Source: Bradyrhizobium cajani
GTDB taxonomy: Bacteria > Pseudomonadota > Alphaproteobacteria > Rhizobiales > Xanthobacteraceae
DNA: 64,000 nt
NCBI RefSeq assembly: GCF_009759665.1
Contig: NZ_WQNE01000013.1
Span: 120,965 to 184,964 of the forward strand
Direction: 5' to 3'
Position 1 is the first letter of the stretch. Each line of letters starts with the position of its first letter. The notes beneath the pieces were generated by a model that was given only the letters and a program-made list of their open reading frames with translations, did no database searches and was not told the DNA's origin. The translations under genes and the position numbers were made by a program. Shown one piece after another: positions 43,131 through 52,104 of the stretch.

Positions 43131-43870
43131 GCGCGGTCCTGGAAGTCACCAACATCAAGAAGAATTTCGGCGGCATCAGCGCCGTCGACGGCGTCTCTTT
43201 CGACGTGCGCGAGGGCGAGATCCTCGGCCTGATCGGCCCGAACGGCTGCGGCAAGTCCACGCTGTTCAACTGCATCCTCGGCCAGCTCACACCATCGGGC
43301 GGCGAGGTCAAGCTCGACGGCAAGCTCGTCACGGGCCTGCGACCCTCCGAGCTCAACAAGCTCGGGGTCAGCCGCACCTTCCAGCTCCTGCAGGTGTTTC
43401 CAAAGCTCTCGGTGCGCGAGAACCTGATCCTCGCCGGGCAGGAGCACCAGGGCAACATGGCCTCGCGCCTGGTCGGCCGCTCGGACGCCGGGCTGACGGA
43501 AGCCGCCAACCAGATGATCGGCTTCTTCAAGCTCGACCATCTCGCCGACGAGCCGGCCGGCGGGCTGTCCTATGGCCAGCAGAAGCTGCTCGATGCCGCC
43601 ATGGCCTTCATGGGCGGCCCGCGCCTCGTGCTGCTCGACGAGCCCGCCGGCGGCGTCAATCCGTCGATGCTGTCTGATCTGAAGGAACGGCTGGTCGCGA
43701 TCAACCGCGAGAAGAACGCCACCTTCGTCGTGATCGAGCACAACATGGAATTCGTGATGTCGCTGTGCTCGCGCGTGATGGTGATGGCGGAGGGCAAGGT
43801 GCTGGCGATGGGCCGCCCGGACGAGGTCCGCAAGAACCCCGCCGTGATCGAAGCCTATCTCGGACATTAG
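43127..43870 (+). CDS. livG: Liv-type ABC ATPase (LivG-like)
   Basis: 247-residue ATPase with Walker A GPNGCGKST at 37-45, signature LSYGQQKLLDAAMAFMGGP near 150 and Walker B LVLLDEPAGGVNP. It begins by overlapping the livM stop (ATGA). It pairs with the downstream LivF-like ATPase. Confidence 0.92.
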   Translation: MSAVLEVTNIKKNFGGISAVDGVSFDVREGEILGLIGPNGCGKSTLFNCILGQLTPSGGEVKLDGKLVTGLRPSELNKLGVSRTFQLLQVFPKLSVRENLILAGQEHQGNMASRLVGRSDAGLTEAANQMIGFFKLDHLADEPAGGLSYGQQKLLDAAMAFMGGPRLVLLDEPAGGVNPSMLSDLKERLVAINREKNATFVVIEHNMEFVMSLCSRVMVMAEGKVLAMGRPDEVRKNPAVIEAYLGH

Positions 43871-43882
43871 GGAGAGCGAGCC

Positions 43883-44620
43883 ATGAGCGACCCGATCCTC
43901 TCGGTTCACAATCTCGTCGGCGGCTACGGCAAGATGACGATCTTGAACGGCACCACCTTCGCGGTGCCGCAGGCGACCATCACCACCATCATCGGCCCGA
44001 ACGGCGCCGGCAAATCCACCGTATTCAAGGCGATCTTCGGCCTCTTGAAGCTGCGCGAGGGCAAGATCAGTTTCGCCGGCCGCGATGTCACGAATCTGAG
44101 CCAGCGCGCGCTGCTCAATGCCGGCATCTGCTACGTGCCGCAGGGCCGCAACATCTTCCCCGAGCTGTCCGTGCGCCACAACATCGAGCTCGGTGGCGTC
44201 GCCGCCGAGAAGGGTCTCGACCTGCCGAGGCGGATCGAGGCGGCCCTCGACCTGTTCCCGGCGCTGCGACGGAAATCGACGCAGCAGGCCTCGACGCTCT
44301 CGGGCGGCGAGCAGAAGCAGCTCGAGATCGCCCGCTCGCTGCTGCTCGAACCAAAGCTCGTGCTGATCGACGAGCCCTCGATCGGCCTGTCGCCGCTGAT
44401 GGTGCAGCAGACCTTCGACATCCTCAAGAGCTTGCGCGACCGCGGCGTCACGGTCCTGATGATCGAGCAGAACGCCCGCTCGGCGCTGGAGATCTCGGAC
44501 ATCGGCATCGTGCTCGAGCTCGGCCAGACCCGGATGGTCGACGGCGCGCAGCGCATCCTGAACGATCCCCGCATCGGCCAGCTCTTCCTCGGCGGCGCCA
44601 TGGAGGAGAGTGCGGCATGA
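43883..44620 (+). CDS. livF: Liv-type ABC ATPase (LivF-like)
   Basis: 245-residue ATPase with Walker A GPNGAGKST at 38-46, signature LSGGEQKQLEIARSLLLEP near 135 and Walker B LVLIDEPSIGLSP. AGGGAGAG precedes the ATG, 12 bases after livG. Its last bases overlap the Gfo/Idh/MocA gene start by 4 bp. Confidence 0.92.
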   Translation: MSDPILSVHNLVGGYGKMTILNGTTFAVPQATITTIIGPNGAGKSTVFKAIFGLLKLREGKISFAGRDVTNLSQRALLNAGICYVPQGRNIFPELSVRHNIELGGVAAEKGLDLPRRIEAALDLFPALRRKSTQQASTLSGGEQKQLEIARSLLLEPKLVLIDEPSIGLSPLMVQQTFDILKSLRDRGVTVLMIEQNARSALEISDIGIVLELGQTRMVDGAQRILNDPRIGQLFLGGAMEESAA

Positions 44621-45675
44621 GCGCAAAAATGCGCATCGCGGTCGCCGGCGCCGGTCTGATCGGCCGCCGCCATATCGAGCTGATCGAGTCCTCCAGGGAT
44701 TGCGTGCTCGCCGGCATCGCCGACCCCTCGCCCGCGGCAAGGGATTACGCGCTGGCGCACAATGTGCCCTGCTACGCGGATCATCGCGCGCTGCTGGCGC
44801 AGGAGAAACCCGACGGCCTCGTCATCGCCTCGCCCAATACGCTGCACCTGCCGATGGCGCTCGACTGCGCCGAGGCGGGCGTGCCGGCCCTGATCGAGAA
44901 GCCGGTGACCGAGACGGTGGCGACCGCGCAGCGCTTGTGCACGGCCGTCAAGAAATCCGGCGTGCCGATGCTGGTCGGCCATCATCGCCGGCACAACCCC
45001 ATCATCAAGTCGGCCCGCGAGACGGTGGCGGGCGGCAAGCTCGGCCAGCTCACCGCCGTGGTCGGGCTCTGGCTGCTGAAGAAGCCCGACGATTATTTCG
45101 AGGTCGCCTGGCGGCGCGAGCAGGGCGGCGGGCCGCTGCTGATCAACCTCATCCACGACATCGACAATCTCCGCTTCATCTGCGGCGAGATCGTCGAGGT
45201 GCAGGCGCTGACCTCGAACAAGATGCGCGGCTTCGCGGTCGAGGACACCGCCGCACTCCTCCTGCGCTTCGCCAATGGCGCGCTCGGCACGGTGACGGTG
45301 TCGGATGCAACGCCGGCGCCGTGGAGCTGGGAGCTGACCGCGGGCGAGAACGCGGTCTATCCCAGGCAGGACCAGCCCTGTTACGTCTTCGCCGGCACCA
45401 ACGGCTCGCTGTCGGTGCCGACCATGGAGCTGTGGTCCTATCCGCATAACCCTGGCTGGCATGCGCCGCTGTCCCGCGAACCCGTTGCGCTCGCCAAGTT
45501 CGATCCGCTCGTCGAGCAACTCCGGCATTTCCTCGCCGTGATCGCGCGCCGCGAGCAGCCGCTGATTTCAGTCGAGGATGCGATGGGCACGCTTGCGGTC
45601 GTCGAGGCCGTCAGCGACGCCGCGCGCACGGGACACAAGATATCGCTGCGCCGGATCATGGAGCAGGTCGCATGA
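44617..45675 (+). CDS. Gfo/Idh/MocA-family oxidoreductase
   Basis: 352-residue NAD(P)-dependent dehydrogenase. The Rossmann motif GAGLIGRRHIE is at about 10-20, the catalytic EKPVT at about 90-94, and HHRRHNPIIKSAR near 124-136; the C-terminal alpha/beta dimer domain follows. Substrates in this family are polyols and cyclic polyols. Being translationally coupled between the transporter and the dehydroshikimate dehydratase gene, it is likely to oxidise quinate or a related cyclitol acid. It overlaps the next gene by 4 bp. Confidence 0.88.
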   Translation: MSAKMRIAVAGAGLIGRRHIELIESSRDCVLAGIADPSPAARDYALAHNVPCYADHRALLAQEKPDGLVIASPNTLHLPMALDCAEAGVPALIEKPVTETVATAQRLCTAVKKSGVPMLVGHHRRHNPIIKSARETVAGGKLGQLTAVVGLWLLKKPDDYFEVAWRREQGGGPLLINLIHDIDNLRFICGEIVEVQALTSNKMRGFAVEDTAALLLRFANGALGTVTVSDATPAPWSWELTAGENAVYPRQDQPCYVFAGTNGSLSVPTMELWSYPHNPGWHAPLSREPVALAKFDPLVEQLRHFLAVIARREQPLISVEDAMGTLAVVEAVSDAARTGHKISLRRIMEQVA

Positions 45676-47543
45676 ACAAGCGCTCGATCGCCACCGTCTC
45701 CCTCTCAGGCGCCCTCGACGAGAAGCTCCGCGCCATTGCTGCGGCCGGCTTCGACGCGGTCGAGATCTTCGAGAACGATCTGCTGTCGTTCGGCGCCAGC
45801 CCGCGCGAAGTGGCGCAGCTCTGCAAGGACCTCAATCTCGAGATCTGCGCGTTCCAGCCGTTCCGCGATTTCGAGGGCATGCCCGAGCCGCAGCGTGCGC
45901 GCAACTTTGCCCGCGCCGAGCGGAAGTTCGATTTGATGCAGGAGCTCGGCACCGATCTCTTGCTGATCTGCTCCAACGTCTCGCCCGCCTCGCTCGGCGG
46001 CATCGACCGCGCCGCCGAGGATTTTCGCGAGCTCGGCGAGCGTGCGGCGCAGCGCGGTTTGCGCGTCGGCTACGAGGCGCTGGCCTGGGGCCGCCATGTC
46101 AACGACTACCGCGATGCCTGGGAGATCGTGCGGCGCGCCGATCACGCCGCGATCGGCGTCATTCTCGACAGTTTTCACGCGCTGGCACCCGGCTTTCCGA
46201 CCCGCGCGATCGCCTCGATCCCCGGCGACAAGATCTTCCTGGTGCAGCTTGCGGATGCGCCCAAGCTCGAGCTCGACATCCTGTCCTGGAGCCGGCACTT
46301 CCGCTCCTTCCCCGGCCAGGGCGATCTGCCGGTCGGCGAGTTCATGACGGTGATCGCGGCGACGGGTTATGCCGGGCCGCTGTCGCTCGAGATCTTCAAC
46401 GATCAGTTCCGCGCCGGCTCGGCCGCGCAGACTGCGGTCGACGGCCTGCGCTCGCTGATCCTGCTGGAGGACCTGCTCGCACCGGATTGGCCGAAATTTG
46501 CCGGCGAGCCGCTGGCACCGAAGGCCAAGAGCCGCGGCACGGGGTTCATCGAATTTGCCGTCAACGAGACCAAGGCCGGCGAACTCGCCATGCTGTTCGC
46601 GCAGCTCGGCTTCCGCAGGAGCGGCAAGCACCGCAGCAAGGCGGTGGAGCGCTGGACGCAGGGCAAGGCCGAGCTCGTGATCAATTGCGAGACCGACGGC
46701 TTTGCCCATTCGCACTACGTCACGCACGGCCCGGGCGTCTGCGCGATCGCGCTCGATGTCGACAATGCCGGCCTTGCCATGCAGCGCGCCGAGACGCTGA
46801 AGGCGCGCACCTTCTACCAGCCGGTCGGTCCGGGGGAGCTGGAGATTCCCGCGATCCACGGCGTCGGCGGCAGCCTGCTCTATTTCCTGGATCAGGCCGG
46901 CAGGAACTGGGACACCGATTTCGAGCCGGTCGCGAGCGACGCAAAGGGCGACGCACTGCTGGCGGTCGATCACATCGCGCAGTCGATGCCCTATGACGAG
47001 ATGCTGTCCTGGCTATTGTTCTACACCGGCATCCTCGACCTGAAACGGCTGCCGCAGATGGAGATCGCCGACCCCAGAGGGCTCGTGCAGAGCCAGGCCA
47101 TCATCAACGCCGACCAGAGCCTGCGCTTCGTGCTCAACGGCTCCTCCGCCAACCGTACCCTGCCGTCACGCTTCATCTCGGAGTTCTTCGGCTCCGGCGT
47201 GCAGCACGTCGCATTCTCGTGCCGGGACATATTTGCGACGGTCGCCGCGATGCGCGCGCGCGGCGCGGACTTCCTGGACATCCCCGACAATTATTACGAC
47301 GATATCGAAGCCAAATACGACCTCGCGCCCGACGTCATGGCAAAACTCCGCGCCAACCACATCCTCTACGACCGCGAGGGCGACGGCGAGTTCTTCCAGG
47401 TCTACACCCACATTTTCGACGAGCGTTTCTTCTTCGAGATCGTCGAGCGAAGGAACTATCAGGGCTTTGGCGCGGCCAATGCCGGCATCAGGCTGGCGGC
47501 GCAGTCGCGCGAGGTGCGCCCCGCCAGCATGCCGCGGGTGTAG
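45672..47543 (+). CDS. quiC: 3-Dehydroshikimate dehydratase fused to an HPPD-like domain (QuiC-type)
   Basis: 623-residue two-domain enzyme. Residues 1-270 are a TIM-barrel sugar-isomerase-like dehydratase with metal ligands at about Glu135 (GYEALAWG), Asp166 (VILDSFHA), Gln192 and Glu240 (LSLEIFND), giving protocatechuate from 3-dehydroshikimate. Residues about 285-600 are a vicinal-oxygen-chelate domain like 4-hydroxyphenylpyruvate dioxygenase with an intact-looking His434-His512-Glu589 metal triad (VDHIAQSM, VQHVAFS, FFFEIVERR). This is the last gene of the operon, consistent with quinate/shikimate degradation. Size matches QuiC1-type fusions. Confidence 0.92.
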   Translation: MNKRSIATVSLSGALDEKLRAIAAAGFDAVEIFENDLLSFGASPREVAQLCKDLNLEICAFQPFRDFEGMPEPQRARNFARAERKFDLMQELGTDLLLICSNVSPASLGGIDRAAEDFRELGERAAQRGLRVGYEALAWGRHVNDYRDAWEIVRRADHAAIGVILDSFHALAPGFPTRAIASIPGDKIFLVQLADAPKLELDILSWSRHFRSFPGQGDLPVGEFMTVIAATGYAGPLSLEIFNDQFRAGSAAQTAVDGLRSLILLEDLLAPDWPKFAGEPLAPKAKSRGTGFIEFAVNETKAGELAMLFAQLGFRRSGKHRSKAVERWTQGKAELVINCETDGFAHSHYVTHGPGVCAIALDVDNAGLAMQRAETLKARTFYQPVGPGELEIPAIHGVGGSLLYFLDQAGRNWDTDFEPVASDAKGDALLAVDHIAQSMPYDEMLSWLLFYTGILDLKRLPQMEIADPRGLVQSQAIINADQSLRFVLNGSSANRTLPSRFISEFFGSGVQHVAFSCRDIFATVAAMRARGADFLDIPDNYYDDIEAKYDLAPDVMAKLRANHILYDREGDGEFFQVYTHIFDERFFFEIVERRNYQGFGAANAGIRLAAQSREVRPASMPRV

Positions 47544-47563
47544 CTTTTGCGAGTGCGGGCCCT

Positions 47564-47632
47564 TCGCCTCTCCCCGCTTGCGGGGAGAGGCCGGATTGCA
47601 TCGAAGATGCGATCCGGGTGAGGGGGACTCGT
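47564..47632. repeat. CCTCTCCCCG-family repeat after quiC
   Basis: CCTCTCCCCGCTTGCGGGGA followed by GATTGCATCGAAGATGCGATC, two stacked hairpins. It is the same family as 41108-41236 and the 50797-50870 copy shares the ATTGCATCTTCGATGCAAT core. It may terminate the quinate operon. Confidence 0.8.
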
Positions 47633-47654
47633 GACAATCAGGAGCAACGCCTTC

Positions 47655-47712
47655 CACGTCATTGCGAGCCAACGGGGCCGCGCTTCGCGCGGTCCCGTTG
47701 GCTCGCGATGAC
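47655..47712. repeat. CGTCATTGCGAG palindromic repeat
   Basis: CGTCATTGCGAGCCAACGGG ... CCCGTTGGCTCGCGATGACG. The arms pair over about 20 bases. A sister copy, with a different middle, is at 50673-50755. Confidence 0.8.
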
Positions 47713-47749
47713 GATGTGGGAACTATCGAGCAATTCGACTCGCTCCGTC

Positions 47750-47815
47750 CCCGCGGAGACTCCCCCTCACCCCGACCCTCTCCCCGCAAGCGGGGAGAGG
47801 GGAAGAGGCGGCGGA
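47750..47815. repeat. CCTCTCCCCG-family repeat before the orphan binding-protein gene end
   Basis: CTCCCCCTCACCCCGACCCT and CTCTCCCCGCAAGCGGGGAG form a hairpin just beyond the 3-prime end of the minus-strand binding-protein gene, a likely terminator. Confidence 0.75.
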
Positions 47816-47824
47816 AGCTTCAAC

Positions 47825-48997
47825 TCACTTCATCTTGCACTTGTCGTGGAAGCGATCCTGGTCGTTCTGGACGATGGTGGCGACCGTCTTCAACGCGAGC
47901 TGGCCCTCGGCGTCCTTGACCACGTCCTGGAGGTAGAAATTCTGGATCGGGATGTGGTTGTTGCCATACTTGAACGGGCCGCGCACCGATTTGAAGTTCA
48001 CCTTCTCCATCTCGGCCTTCATCTCGTCCTTCTTCGAGGTGTCACCTTTCACGGCGACGACGGCGCTGTTGATCAGGTTTGCGGCGTCATAGGACTGCGC
48101 GCCGTAGAAGGTCGGGCGCAGGCCGGGATATTTCTTGCGATAGTCGGCGACGAACTTCTTGTTCTCGTCGTTGGGCAGGTCGTTGACCCATTGCTGCGCG
48201 CCGGGCACGCCGAGCGCGTTGTCCTTCTGCAGCGGCAGCGACAATTCGTCGATCGTGAACGCGGTGTAGAGCGGGATCTGCGCCTTGATGCCGGCCTGGG
48301 CGTATTGATTGAGGAATTGCACGCCGGCCGCACCCGGATAGAATACGAAGATCGACTCCGCCTTGGAGTTCTTCGCCTTGGTGAGCTCGGCGGAGAAGTC
48401 GAGCTGGCTCGGCCAAACCGTGTATTCCTCGCCGACCACCTCGCCCTTGAAGGTGCTCTTGACCCCTGCCAGCATGTCCTTGCCGGCGGCGTAGTTCGGG
48501 CCGATCAGGAACACCGACTTGACGCCCTTCTGATTCATGTAAGTGCCGACCGCCTGCGGGGTCTGGTCATTCTGCCAGGAGGTCGAGAACACGTAAGGCG
48601 AGCACAGTTCGCCGGCGAGCTGCGACGGTCCGGCATTGGCCGAGATCAGGAAGGTCTTGCTGTCGACGGCCGTCTTGAGCGAGGCCAGCAGCACGTTGGA
48701 CCAGATGTAGCCGACGATGAAATCGACCTTGTCGGACTGCACCAGCTTCTCGGTCTTCTGCTTGCCGACGTCGGGCTTCTGCTGGTCGTCCTCGTAGAGC
48801 ACCTCGACCGGCTTGCCGTCCATCTTGCGGCCGATATGGTCGAGCGCGAGCTCGAAGGAGTTGCGCATGTCGTTGCCGATCACGGCGGTCGGGCCGCTGA
48901 AGGTCGAAACGAAGCCGATCTTGATGGTGTCGCCGGCGGATGCCGGGCCTGCCAGCGCGAGCGCCGCTGCGCCCGCCAGCCAGAATGCCGTCCTCAT
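47825..48997 (-). CDS. Orphan Liv-type ABC periplasmic binding protein
   Basis: 390-residue binding protein with a signal peptide (MRTAFWLAGAAALALAGPASA, cut near 21) and a type I fold (IKIGFVSTFSGPTAVIGNDM, VDFIVGYIWSNVLLASLKTA). It ends FHDKCKMK, a Cys-containing tail resembling the aromatic-acid binding proteins of Rhodopseudomonas. No permease or ATPase is adjacent. The ATG at 48995-48997 follows AAGGAGGGG; a GTG two codons earlier also exists. It may serve the binding-protein-less transporter at 31738-35062. Confidence 0.88.
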   Translation of the reverse strand: MRTAFWLAGAAALALAGPASAGDTIKIGFVSTFSGPTAVIGNDMRNSFELALDHIGRKMDGKPVEVLYEDDQQKPDVGKQKTEKLVQSDKVDFIVGYIWSNVLLASLKTAVDSKTFLISANAGPSQLAGELCSPYVFSTSWQNDQTPQAVGTYMNQKGVKSVFLIGPNYAAGKDMLAGVKSTFKGEVVGEEYTVWPSQLDFSAELTKAKNSKAESIFVFYPGAAGVQFLNQYAQAGIKAQIPLYTAFTIDELSLPLQKDNALGVPGAQQWVNDLPNDENKKFVADYRKKYPGLRPTFYGAQSYDAANLINSAVVAVKGDTSKKDEMKAEMEKVNFKSVRGPFKYGNNHIPIQNFYLQDVVKDAEGQLALKTVATIVQNDQDRFHDKCKMK

Positions 48998-49308
48998 AAC
49001 CACTCCCCTCCTTGATTATTGATCCCCGGAAACGGGGTGATCGCCGCCCCGGGCCGTCTCTATTGAACGCAAAATCTGTCGAGCCGCCAATGGCTCAGCG
49101 CCTGCCCCTGCACCATATTTCGCCCCAATCGGGGATGGCAAGAAATATAATTCTACTTACTTCGGCCAAGGCCGGTCCGAGACTGCGGCGCTTTTTCGCG
49201 CCGGATCGATACATCAGGCCTATCCTGCGATTGATGACGGCTATTGGACCGCGCACCACTTTCCGCACTTAAATGAGTAGGTAGAGCAGCGAGATTCGAG
49301 GGCGCATC
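48998..49308. other. Divergent intergenic region between orphan binding protein and NDH-2
   Basis: About 310 bp with no gene. It holds promoters for both neighbours and a small ATCCCCGGAAACGGGGTGAT hairpin at about 49020-49039. The AT-rich block at 49140-49160 (AAATATAATTCTACTTACTT) looks promoter-like. Confidence 0.4.
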
Positions 49309-50571
49309 ATGACCACGGCACCGCACCGCGTCGTCATCGTCGGAGCCGGCTTCGGCGGGCTGGAGACGACCTACCGTCTTGCAGGCGCTCCGGTCGAGAT
49401 CACGCTGATCGACCGCCGCAACCACCATCTGTTCCAGCCGCTGCTCTACCAGGTCGCGACCGCTTCGCTGGCAACCAGCGAGATCGCCTGGCCGATCCGC
49501 CATCTCATGCGCGACCGGCGCGAGGTGACGACGCTGTTTGCGACGGTGAGCGGCGTCGATGCGGCAAGGCGCTGCGTGCTGATCGATGACGGCAGCGAGG
49601 TACCCTACGACACGCTGGTGCTCGCCACCGGCGCCCGTCACGCCTATTTCGGCCACGACGAGTGGGAAACCTGGGCGCCGGGCCTGAAGACGCTGGAGGA
49701 CGGCACCACGCTGCGCCGTCACATCCTGGTGGCGTTCGAGCGCGCCGAGCGCGAGACCGATCCGGCCAGGCGCGCAGCGCGGCTGACCTTCGTCATCGTC
49801 GGCGCCGGTCCGACCGGCGTCGAGCTCGCCGGCACCATCGCCGAGATGGCGCACCACACTCTCCCGAGCGATTTCCGCAACATCGACACGACCAAGGCGC
49901 GCGTGGTGCTGATCGAGGCCGGCCCACGCGTGCTCGCCGGCTTTCCGGACGATCTCTCGGCCTATGCGCAGGCCTCGCTGGAAAAGATCGGCGTCGAAGT
50001 CGTGCTCGGGCAAGCCGTCACCGAAATCAACCGCGACGGCGTGGTGTTCGGCGGGAAGCTATTGAATGCCAAGACCCGGATCTGGGCCGCTGGCGTCCGC
50101 GCTTCGCCTGCGGCCGAATGGTTGGGCGCACCGGCCGATCGCGCCGGGCGCGTGGAGGTCGAAGCGGATCTGACCGTTCCCGGCCATCCCGACATCTTCG
50201 CGATCGGCGACACCGTCAGCATCAATGCCTGGGAGGGCAAGCCCGTGCCCGGCATCGCACCGGCCGCCAAGCAGCAGGGCCGCCACGTCGCCGAAACCAT
50301 CAAGGCACGCCTGCGCGGCGAGACCAAGGGCCCGTTCCGCTACAAGCACGCCGGCAGTCTCGCGCAGATCGGCAAGCGGCTCGCGGTGATCGATTTCGGC
50401 CGCATCAAGCTACGCGGCGCCATCGCCTGGTGGATCTGGGGCATCGCCCACATCTACTTCCTGATCGGGCTGCGCCACCGCCTCAGCGTTGCCCTGAGCT
50501 GGCTGTGGATCTACGCCCGCGACCAGCGCGCGGCGCGGTTGATCACCCAGGGGTCAAGCAAGGTGGTGTAG
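49309..50571 (+). CDS. ndh: Type II NADH dehydrogenase (NDH-2)
   Basis: 420-residue FAD-dependent NADH:quinone oxidoreductase of the membrane-attached, non-proton-pumping kind. The FAD motif VIVGAGFGGLETT is at about 8-20, RRNHHLFQPLLYQVA near 38-52, the NADH motif VIVGAGPTGVELAG near 163-176, and FAIGDTVSI near 301. The C-terminal hydrophobic helices IAWWIWGIAHIYFLIGLRHR (about 366-385) anchor it to the membrane. Length and motifs are typical. No operon partner. Confidence 0.93.
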   Translation: MTTAPHRVVIVGAGFGGLETTYRLAGAPVEITLIDRRNHHLFQPLLYQVATASLATSEIAWPIRHLMRDRREVTTLFATVSGVDAARRCVLIDDGSEVPYDTLVLATGARHAYFGHDEWETWAPGLKTLEDGTTLRRHILVAFERAERETDPARRAARLTFVIVGAGPTGVELAGTIAEMAHHTLPSDFRNIDTTKARVVLIEAGPRVLAGFPDDLSAYAQASLEKIGVEVVLGQAVTEINRDGVVFGGKLLNAKTRIWAAGVRASPAAEWLGAPADRAGRVEVEADLTVPGHPDIFAIGDTVSINAWEGKPVPGIAPAAKQQGRHVAETIKARLRGETKGPFRYKHAGSLAQIGKRLAVIDFGRIKLRGAIAWWIWGIAHIYFLIGLRHRLSVALSWLWIYARDQRAARLITQGSSKVV

Positions 50572-50576
50572 GGAGC

Positions 50577-50640
50577 TTCTTCTCCCTCTCCCCGTTCTTA
50601 CGGGGAGAGGATTGGGGTGAGGGGCCTCTCTCCGTGGGGA
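50577..50640. repeat. CCTCTCCCCG-family repeat after ndh
   Basis: CTTCTCCCTCTCCCCGTTCT pairs with ACGGGGAGAGGATTGGGG, just after the ndh stop. Probable terminator hairpin of the same repeat family as 41108-41236. Confidence 0.75.
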
Positions 50641-50672
50641 CAGTGAAAGTCGAATCCTTCGATGTTCCTACG

Positions 50673-50755
50673 TCGTCATTGCGAGCGCAGCGAAGCAATC
50701 CAGAGTCTTCCCACGAAGGGATTCTGGATTGCTTCGCTCCGCTCGCAATGACGTG
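50673..50755. repeat. CGTCATTGCGAGCGCAGCG palindromic repeat
   Basis: CGTCATTGCGAGCGCAGCG ... CGCTCGCAATGACG with an inner AAGCAATCCAGA / TCTGGATTGCTT pair. Sister of 47655-47712. Confidence 0.8.
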
Positions 50756-50796
50756 CTGAAAGATCGCCGTTCCCGCGAACATCTGACTCGCGGAAG

Positions 50797-50870
50797 CTCC
50801 CCCTCACCCGAATTGCATCTTCGATGCAATCCGGCCTCTCCCCGCAAGCGGGGAGAGGCGAAGAGCACCC
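50797..50870. repeat. CCTCTCCCCG-family repeat at the end of the CYP199 operon
   Basis: CCCCCTCACCCGAATTGCAT, TCGATGCAATCCGG and CTCTCCCCGCAAGCGGGGAG lie immediately beyond the stop of the binding-protein gene, so this copy is a likely terminator. Confidence 0.8.
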
Positions 50871-52081
50871 TACTTCACCAGTTCGCATCCGCCCTCGGCG
50901 AGCGGGCGGAACGCCTGCTCCGCCGGAATCGTCGAAACCAGCTTGTAATAGTCGTACGGATATTTCGACTCCTCCGGCTTCTTCACCTCGAACAGATACA
51001 TCGGATGCACGACGCGGCCGTCCTGGCGGATCGTGGTGTCGCCGAACAGCTTGTCCTTGCCCTTGAACTTCTTCATCTCGGGCACGACGTTCCTGGCGTT
51101 GTCGCTGCCGGCGGCGGCGACGGCGTTGAGATAAGCCAGCGTGGAGGCGTAGACGCCGGCCTGGTTGCCGCTCGGCATCTTGCCGTTCATGCCGGGCCGC
51201 GCGGCGAAGCGCTTGGCGAAGGCGCGGGTGTCGTCGTTCATGTCCCAATAAAAGGCTTCCATGAGCTGGAGGCCCTGCGCGACCTTGATGCCCATGCCGT
51301 GGACATCGTTGATGAAGAGCAGGAAGGCGACGAGCTTCTGTCCACCCTGCTGGATGCCGAACTCGGCGGCCTGCTTCACCGCGTTGATGGTATCGCCGCC
51401 GGCATTGGCAAGGCCGATCACCTGCGCCTTCGAGCTTTGCGCCTGCAACAGGAAGGAGGCGAAATCGGAGGTGCCGAGCGGGTGCTTGGACGACCCGATC
51501 ACCTTGCCGCCGTGCCCCTCGATGTATTTCTGCGCTTCCGACTCGATGCCCTTGCCGAGCGCGAAATCGACCGTGAGGAAATACCAGTCCTTGCCGCCGC
51601 GCGACACCATCGCGGCCGCGGTGGTGTTGCCGGTCGCCCAGGTGTCGTTGACCCATTGGATGGTGTTGGGCGAACAGGCCTTGCCGGTGAGATCGGAGCT
51701 TGCCGTGGACGACGCCAGGAACGTCATGCGGCTGTCACGCAACAGCGTGTTGATGGAGAGACCGACGGCCGAATTCGGCACGTCGACGATGGCATCGACA
51801 CCCTCGACATCGAGCCATTTGCGTGCGATGGCGTTACCGACATCGGCCTTGTTCTGGTGGTCGGCATAGACGATCTCGACCTTGATACCCTTGCCGCCGC
51901 CGTTGAAATCCTCCGCCGCCATGCGCGCGGCTTCCACCGAGCCCATGCCATTGGTGTCCTGGAAGATGCCGGAGATGTCGTTGAGCACGCCGACGCGTAC
52001 CACATTGTCGGAGATCTCGGCACTTGCCGCGCCGGCCACCAGGCTCGCAGCCAGTGCGAACGTCCACTTCAGATGTTTCAT
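50870..52081 (-). CDS. ABC periplasmic binding protein in the CYP199 operon
   Basis: 403-residue Liv-type binding protein with a signal peptide (MKHLKWTFALAASLVAGAAS then AEISDNVVRV). The body contains GVLNDISGIFQDTNGMGSVEA and VEGVDAIVDVPNSAVGLSIN. It starts 23 bp after the ferredoxin stop, so it belongs to the P450 operon and probably binds a para-substituted benzoate. No permease or ATPase is near; it must use one encoded elsewhere. The long frame upstream of the ATG at 52079-52081 runs through the ferredoxin gene and is not real. Confidence 0.9.
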   Translation of the reverse strand: MKHLKWTFALAASLVAGAASAEISDNVVRVGVLNDISGIFQDTNGMGSVEAARMAAEDFNGGGKGIKVEIVYADHQNKADVGNAIARKWLDVEGVDAIVDVPNSAVGLSINTLLRDSRMTFLASSTASSDLTGKACSPNTIQWVNDTWATGNTTAAAMVSRGGKDWYFLTVDFALGKGIESEAQKYIEGHGGKVIGSSKHPLGTSDFASFLLQAQSSKAQVIGLANAGGDTINAVKQAAEFGIQQGGQKLVAFLLFINDVHGMGIKVAQGLQLMEAFYWDMNDDTRAFAKRFAARPGMNGKMPSGNQAGVYASTLAYLNAVAAAGSDNARNVVPEMKKFKGKDKLFGDTTIRQDGRVVHPMYLFEVKKPEESKYPYDYYKLVSTIPAEQAFRPLAEGGCELVK

Positions 52082-52104
52082 GCGTCCCTCCCCTGATTGA
52101 AATT

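Noticed and set aside
41343..43870. Long frames overlapping the livH-livM-livG genes
   Set aside because: Their 3-prime parts are the real livM and livG; the 5-prime extensions read earlier genes out of frame.
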